A DNA stretch of 64,000 nucleotides, from the NCBI GenBank assembly GCA_946188105.1, contig CAMHTQ010000001.1:21026-85025 (forward strand). Reading direction: 5' to 3'. Position 1 is the stretch's first letter. Every line of letters starts with the position of its first letter. Source of the DNA: an uncultured Alphaproteobacteria bacterium (GTDB taxonomy: Bacteria; Pseudomonadota; Alphaproteobacteria; Rs-D84). Positions 58,952 to 64,000 of the stretch are shown here, piece after piece. The position numbers were made by a program, and so were the translations under genes. The notes under the pieces are model-generated. The model saw only the letters and a program-made list of their open reading frames with translations. It was not told the DNA's origin and made no database searches.

Positions 58952-60845
58952 TTGTTTTTTTGACTCTTTTTTTAACCATCTTTTTAGCTTCTGGTTTTGA
59001 TTTTTTACCACCCAAAACAATTTCTTTGATTTCTTCACCAGTCAATGTTTCGCGTTTCAGCAATTCATCAGCCAATTTTTCAACAGTCTTTTTATTCTTG
59101 GTTAAAATCTTGACCGCATCAGCATGTGCCTTGTCTAACCAACTTCTGATTTCGGCATCGACCATTTGTGCAGTTTGTTCAGATGCAGATTCCAACTGGG
59201 TACGCATTCCAAATGCCGCCACCTGTTTAACCGCCGCCAATCCAATTTTTGGTGATAATCCAGCCGTAGTGATTGAATATCTGGCCAATCTGGTTGCCAT
59301 ATCTATATCGGCCTCGGCACCAGTTGTGATTTTATCAGCACCAAAGAAAATTTCTTCGGATGCACGACCAGCCATCGCAACCGCCAAATTTGCACGAACC
59401 TCTTGGATTGTCATAGAAACCTTGTCATCAACTGGCAAATGTTGAACCATACCCAACGCACGTCCACGTGGCACAATTGTCGCCTTGTGAATTGGGTCAG
59501 TTACATCGGCATAAATCACACTGACGAACGCATGTCCTGCCTCGTGATATGCGGTCAATTTTATATCTTCGGCACGCATTTTACGATTTTTCTTTGGTCC
59601 CATTAAAATCTTGTCACGTGCTTCATCTAAATCAGATTGTTCAACCGATTTATGTCCTGCACGAACAGCATGCAAAGCCCCCTCGTTCAACAGATTTTCC
59701 AAATCAGCACCCGAAAATCCGGTTGTTCCCCTGGCAACATCTTTTAATTGAACATCTGGTGAAATCTTGAACTTTTTAGCATGCAAATTCAAAATAGCAT
59801 CTCGGCCTGCCAAATCTGGCAATTCAATTTGCACCTGTCTGTCAAAACGACCAGGACGTAACAAAGCCGTATCCAACATATCAGGACGATTTGTTGCACC
59901 AATAACAATAATGCCTGTTTCATTTGCAAAACCATCCATTTCAATCAGCAACTGGTTCAAAGTTTGCTCTCTATCTTGATCATTAAAAGAATGAGAACTG
60001 CGTTTTTGTCCGATTGCATCAATTTCATCTATGAACAAAATACATGGGGCATTACGTTTTGCCATTTCAAACATTTCTTTGATTTTTGCGACACCCAAAC
60101 CAACAATGATTCCTGAAAAATCACTGCCCGATGTGGCAAAGAAAGGAACATTTGCCTCGCCCGCAATGGCACGTGCCAAAAGTGTTTTTCCAGTTCCAGG
60201 TTCGCCTGACAACAAAACACCACGTGGAACACGCGCACCTAATGCCTTGAACTTATCCTTATTTTTCAAAAACTCTACAATTTCCATCAACTCTTGCTTT
60301 TCGGCATCAATTCCTGCCACATCAGCAAAAGTCGTTTTTGGTTTTCCTGTGGTAACCTTGGTCGGATTTTGTGCCAACAATGTGCGACTGAGTCCCCCAG
60401 ATGCACCACCACGCAATCCGCGGAAAATCCAAAACACAATCAGCAAAGTAAATATGATTGGCAACCATGTTCCCAAAACATCAACCCAACTTTGCGAAGA
60501 ATCAATAGATACAACCGCACCTTTTTCAGACAATTTAGTCAAAAACTCTGGATCATAACTGATAACGGCCTTGAACTTTGTTCCGTCTTTTAATACACCG
60601 TTCGCATCTTTGTCGCGAATATTGATGCTTTTAATATCTTCGGCACGTCTTAACACATCAGAAAAAGTCAACACAACTGGTTTTTCACTGACCACGACCT
60701 GTTGTTCTGTTGCAACAACATCAGGTTTTGAATCATTGCCAGACACACCAATCACAGTGCGAGCAACCACCACCAAAAATAAAACGACAAACAATCCTAA
60801 AAACCAATTTGCAGAACTGCCTTTTTTAAACATCTTTTTTCTCAT
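58938..60845 (-). CDS. ftsH: ATP-dependent zinc metalloprotease FtsH
   Basis: GEPGTGKTLLARAIAGEA; HEAGHAFVSV; 635 aa. Confidence 0.97.
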   Translation of the reverse strand: MRKKMFKKGSSANWFLGLFVVLFLVVVARTVIGVSGNDSKPDVVATEQQVVVSEKPVVLTFSDVLRRAEDIKSINIRDKDANGVLKDGTKFKAVISYDPEFLTKLSEKGAVVSIDSSQSWVDVLGTWLPIIFTLLIVFWIFRGLRGGASGGLSRTLLAQNPTKVTTGKPKTTFADVAGIDAEKQELMEIVEFLKNKDKFKALGARVPRGVLLSGEPGTGKTLLARAIAGEANVPFFATSGSDFSGIIVGLGVAKIKEMFEMAKRNAPCILFIDEIDAIGQKRSSHSFNDQDREQTLNQLLIEMDGFANETGIIVIGATNRPDMLDTALLRPGRFDRQVQIELPDLAGRDAILNLHAKKFKISPDVQLKDVARGTTGFSGADLENLLNEGALHAVRAGHKSVEQSDLDEARDKILMGPKKNRKMRAEDIKLTAYHEAGHAFVSVIYADVTDPIHKATIVPRGRALGMVQHLPVDDKVSMTIQEVRANLAVAMAGRASEEIFFGADKITTGAEADIDMATRLARYSITTAGLSPKIGLAAVKQVAAFGMRTQLESASEQTAQMVDAEIRSWLDKAHADAVKILTKNKKTVEKLADELLKRETLTGEEIKEIVLGGKKSKPEAKKMVKKRVKKTNAKK

Positions 60846-61800
60846 TTCTTTTTTTCCTAAATGTTGTTTTTGCCCCTTCGGGTACCACTAAAATCTGATT
60901 TTTCAAGCGACGTACCGTACAATGTCCCAAAGTAAACTTGCAATCGCCATACAATCTAGATAATGCATTTGCCAAAGAATTCAAGCGTGGCGGATATTTA
61001 TCCCCCCCAATAACCTGAATAAGTGTGCCCAAGAATTTTAACCTAATATCATCCCCCAGGTCAAACAGAAAAGCATCTGAAAATATTGCCCTTTTATTTT
61101 TTGTAACAGAATTAACCAAACCAATTACATCTGATTCAATTTTATCACGCAACCTGCCCAGATTTTCAATAGCCAACAAAATTCTGGCATCACTGATTCC
61201 CATTTTTTCATCCAACAAATGACGATTTTGGCGAATTTTGACACGAGTATAATGTGGATCAGAATTCATTTCATCTATAAAATATTTAACATGATTTTCA
61301 TCACACCAAGAACGCAGTTCAGAACGGAATACATCTAACAATGGACGCACAATTTTAACACCGTCACGCATACTTTCTCGTCTCATTGCGGCCAAGCCGT
61401 ACAGACCACTGCCCCGCCCCAGATTCATTAAAAATGTTTCAATTTGGTCATCCGCCTGGTGTGCGACCAACAATGCATCAATATTATTTTCTTTACAAAA
61501 ATCAGTCATCATTTTGTAACGTGCCTCGCGGGCGGCATTTTCCAATCCTGTTGTTGGTTTTTCATCTGTCCAATAAAAAATCTGAACTGGCACGTCTAAC
61601 TTGTTACACAAATCACACACATATTGCGTTTCAACATCCGCAGCAGCACGTAATCCATGATTCACATGCAATGCCACAATATCCATACCCGCCATTTTGC
61701 ACCAATGCAACAAGCATATAGAATCCACCCCGCCACTGACTGCGACGGCTAACTTTTTACCAGCAAAAGATTGCATATAATCCAAAAACTTTTGATTCAT
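60826..61800 (-). CDS. tilS: tRNA(Ile)-lysidine synthase
   Basis: VAVSGGVDSICLLHW; HVNHGLR; HQADDQIETFLMNL. Confidence 0.94.
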   Translation of the reverse strand: MNQKFLDYMQSFAGKKLAVAVSGGVDSICLLHWCKMAGMDIVALHVNHGLRAAADVETQYVCDLCNKLDVPVQIFYWTDEKPTTGLENAAREARYKMMTDFCKENNIDALLVAHQADDQIETFLMNLGRGSGLYGLAAMRRESMRDGVKIVRPLLDVFRSELRSWCDENHVKYFIDEMNSDPHYTRVKIRQNRHLLDEKMGISDARILLAIENLGRLRDKIESDVIGLVNSVTKNKRAIFSDAFLFDLGDDIRLKFLGTLIQVIGGDKYPPRLNSLANALSRLYGDCKFTLGHCTVRRLKNQILVVPEGAKTTFRKKRNEKKDV

Positions 61801-61850
61801 AATATGCTCATTTTATGATATAATTTCAAAAAATAAAGGAAAAAGACAAA

Positions 61851-62402
61851 ATGAAACGGAATATAAATTCTGTGGCGGTGTATTGTGGTCACGAATTTGG
61901 CACAGACCCACAATTTGCACGTGACGCGGCCAGAATTGGTGAATTATTAGCCAGAAATAAATTAAAATTGATTTTCGGTGGTGGAAATGTTGGTTTAATG
62001 GGCGCGGTATGTAATGCTGCATTGGATAATGGTGGCTCGGTTTTGGGTGTATCAACAACCCATATCATAGAATTACAAGAACCGGCACACCCATCAATTG
62101 AACTGCGTATGACGGATTCCATAAACAAACGAAAAACAGAAATGTTTAATGAATCTGATGCATTTATTATTTTACCAGGTGGATTGGGAACATTAAATGA
62201 ACTGACCGATATTTTAACCATGCAGCAAATTGGCGAAACAAAAAAGCCATTATTTTTCTTGGACACCGCACATTTTTGGCATCCATTCAGCCGATTGTTT
62301 ATACATATGCAAAATTGCGGATTTATAGAAAATGTCCATTCATACACAATATATGCAGATGACACACCTGATGGTTTAATAAAAAAGTTATTAGCATATT
62401 AA
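61851..62402 (+). CDS. LOG family protein (cytokinin riboside 5'-monophosphate phosphoribohydrolase)
   Basis: GGGNVGLMGAV; RKTEMFNESDAFIILPGGLGTLNEL (PGGxGTxxE). Confidence 0.93.
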   Translation: MKRNINSVAVYCGHEFGTDPQFARDAARIGELLARNKLKLIFGGGNVGLMGAVCNAALDNGGSVLGVSTTHIIELQEPAHPSIELRMTDSINKRKTEMFNESDAFIILPGGLGTLNELTDILTMQQIGETKKPLFFLDTAHFWHPFSRLFIHMQNCGFIENVHSYTIYADDTPDGLIKKLLAY

Positions 62403-62436
62403 AAACAAAACCGCCAAAAATGGCGGTTTAAATTTG

Positions 62437-62513
62437 TGGCGCGCCCAGCAGGACTCGAACCTGCAACCCACAGATTAGAAATCTGTTGCTCTATCCAATT
62501 GAGCCATGGGCGC
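62437..62513 (-). tRNA. tRNA-Arg(TCT)
   Basis: Cloverleaf by eye: GCGCCCA acceptor, TTTCTAA anticodon loop, encoded CCA. Confidence 0.95.
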
Positions 62514-62577
62514 ACAGTGCAACCATTTTAAATTAAAACAAAGCCAATTTCAAGTATGTTTTTCAAGTTTTTCTAAA

Positions 62578-62811
62578 TCATACCAATTCTATTACTTTGT
62601 TATGTGATGTTTGGCCACGAACTATACGAACAGATGAACGAGACACACCAAAATATTCTGCCAATGCACGAATAACCGCCTCGTTTGCCTTGCCATCAGT
62701 TGGTGCCGTTGTTGTATGCACACGCAAAGTCCCGTCTGTATCTTGGGATACAGAATTCACCTTGGCACGTGGTATCACTTTGACATTAAAAATCCGTTTT
62801 GAATCTGGCAT
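62578..62811 (-). CDS. DUF167 / YggU family protein
   Basis: VKVIPRAKVNSV...LRVHTTTAPTDGKANEAVIRALAEYFGVSRSSVRIVRGQTSHNKVIEL. Confidence 0.92.
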   Translation of the reverse strand: MPDSKRIFNVKVIPRAKVNSVSQDTDGTLRVHTTTAPTDGKANEAVIRALAEYFGVSRSSVRIVRGQTSHNKVIELV

Positions 62812-63133
62812 CGCTCATTAAATGGACATGAAAATGAAACACTGACTGACCTGCACCCGCACCAGTATTTGCAACGATACGGAAATTACCATTTATTCCC
62901 AATACATCAGCCGTTTTCGCCACCGCACGCCAAAATCCTGCCTGGGTTTCAGGGTCGGCACGATTTGCAAAATCATAAACATCGGTATATTCACCACGTG
63001 GTATAACCAAAACATGTGTTTTTGCACGTGGATCTATATTTTGAAAAGCAATCGCAAATTCGTTTTCAAAAACGCGCTTGCTGGGGATTTCATCACGCAA
63101 AATTTTCGCAAAGACATTATTTGTATCATACAT
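62786..63133 (-). CDS. HIT family protein
   Basis: NVFAKILRDEIPSKRVFE; QSVFHFHVHLM (HxHxH). Confidence 0.93.
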   Translation of the reverse strand: MYDTNNVFAKILRDEIPSKRVFENEFAIAFQNIDPRAKTHVLVIPRGEYTDVYDFANRADPETQAGFWRAVAKTADVLGINGNFRIVANTGAGAGQSVFHFHVHLMSDARFKTDF

Positions 63134-63194
63134 ATCAAATCCTTTTCATTAAACAGACATATAAAATAATACATATTTTTTGAACAAAAACAAC

Positions 63195-63222
63195 CTTGAA
63201 ATACGATTTGTTTGCACTATAT
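63195..63222 (+). promoter_or_regulatory. RpoH-like heat-shock promoter of groESL
   Basis: CTTGAAA at -35 and ACTATAT near CYTATNT at -10; no CIRCE inverted repeat. Confidence 0.45.
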
Positions 63223-63269
63223 TGGGATTAAAGCCGTTATGGCTTATAATTTTAATAGGAGATTTTTGT

Positions 63270-63557
63270 ATGTTTAAACCTTTGAATAATTATGTTTTAA
63301 TGGAAAGAATCCAAGAAGATAACAAAACCGCAGGCGGAATTATTATTCCTGATAATGCCAAAGAAAAACCTGTTCGTGGTCGTGTAATTGCCGTTGGCGA
63401 TGGCGAAATGCAAAATGGGAATCGTGTTCCGATGACTGTCTCGGTTGGCGATGTTGTTATGTTTGCAAAATGGGCTGCTTCCATTAACGAGGTTAAAATT
63501 GACGGACAAGATTACGTATTGATAAAAGAATCTGATATTTTGGGAATTTTGAAATAA
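63270..63557 (+). CDS. groES: Co-chaperonin GroES
   Basis: FKPLNNYVLMERIQEDNKTAGGIIIPDNAKEKPVRGRVIAVG. Confidence 0.98.
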   Translation: MFKPLNNYVLMERIQEDNKTAGGIIIPDNAKEKPVRGRVIAVGDGEMQNGNRVPMTVSVGDVVMFAKWAASINEVKIDGQDYVLIKESDILGILK

Positions 63558-63569
63558 AAGGATATAAAT

Positions 63570-64000
63570 ATGGCAAAAGATATTGTTTTTGACACAGACA
63601 AATTAGCCGCCGGTGTCGATAAATTAGCAAATGCTGTAAAAATTACTATGGGTCCAAAAGGTCGCACGGTTGTTATTGATAAACCATACGGCGCACCCGT
63701 TGCAACCAAGGACGGTGTTACCGTGGCCAAGGCCGTATCATTAAAAGATCCAGCCGAAAACATCGGTGCCAGAATGGTTCAAGAAGTTGCAAAAAAAGCT
63801 GGTGATGATGCTGGCGACGGAACAACAACTGCAACCGTATTGGCACAAAAAATTATTCACGAAGGTCGTCGCGTTATTGCCGCTGGGATGAACCCAATGG
63901 ATATTAAACGCGGTATTGATATTGCTGTAAATGCTGTGGTGGCTGATATTGAATCACATGCCAGACCTGTAAAAAACAGTGCTGAAATTGCCCAGGTTGC
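63570..64000 (+). CDS. groEL: Chaperonin GroEL (3' truncated by window edge)
   Basis: [56 protein letters not shown]...[14 protein letters not shown]. Confidence 0.98.
   Translation, partial: MAKDIVFDTDKLAAGVDKLANAVKITMGPKGRTVVIDKPYGAPVATKDGVTVAKAVSLKDPAENIGARMVQEVAKKAGDDAGDGTTTATVLAQKIIHEGRRVIAAGMNPMDIKRGIDIAVNAVVADIESHARPVKNSAEIAQV

Noticed and set aside
60031-60558. 175-aa plus-strand ORF
   Set aside because: Antisense to ftsH AAA domain

Overview
AT-rich, gene-dense window of about 64 kb. Gene content (RNase J, RpoH-like groESL promoter, bactofilin/M23 pair, TspO, ComM-like protein) suggests a small-genome alphaproteobacterium; that taxonomic call is inference. Most of the window is housekeeping: leuS, hisS-prfA-aroK-mscL, transketolase, rnhA, secG, rnc, lepB, comM-like, rnj, trpS, xer-type recombinase, rpsD, lemA, lysS, guaC, class A PBP, aspartokinase, rlmE, uvrA, rodZ-like, dusB, ftsB, tspO, two M23 peptidases, prmC, ftsH, tilS, LOG, groES and the start of groEL. 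There are three tRNAs (Arg-ACG, Gly-GCC, Arg-TCT). These are interleaved with lineage-specific proteins: LRR-like repeat proteins, helical-repeat proteins and small paralogues. No CRISPR array, rRNA, prophage or IS transposase was seen. The most interesting observations are: (1) a His-rich leader peptide (MNKLHFCHILHHAHMGVCF) between a good promoter and hisS; (2) a Lys-containing leader peptide plus a mutually exclusive antiterminator/terminator pair ahead of lysS; (3) a stand-alone SRP54/Ffh M-domain protein with no NG domain; (4) a truncated in-frame rlmE duplicate whose differences from the intact gene are all synonymous; (5) tRNA 3'-end plus terminator duplications at two tRNA loci; (6) a shared promoter/palindrome architecture at two LRR-like transcription units; (7) a structured 5' leader of rnj; (8) divergent RelA/SpoT-like and ClpP-like proteins. 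All calls were made by eye from sequence; no database search was run.
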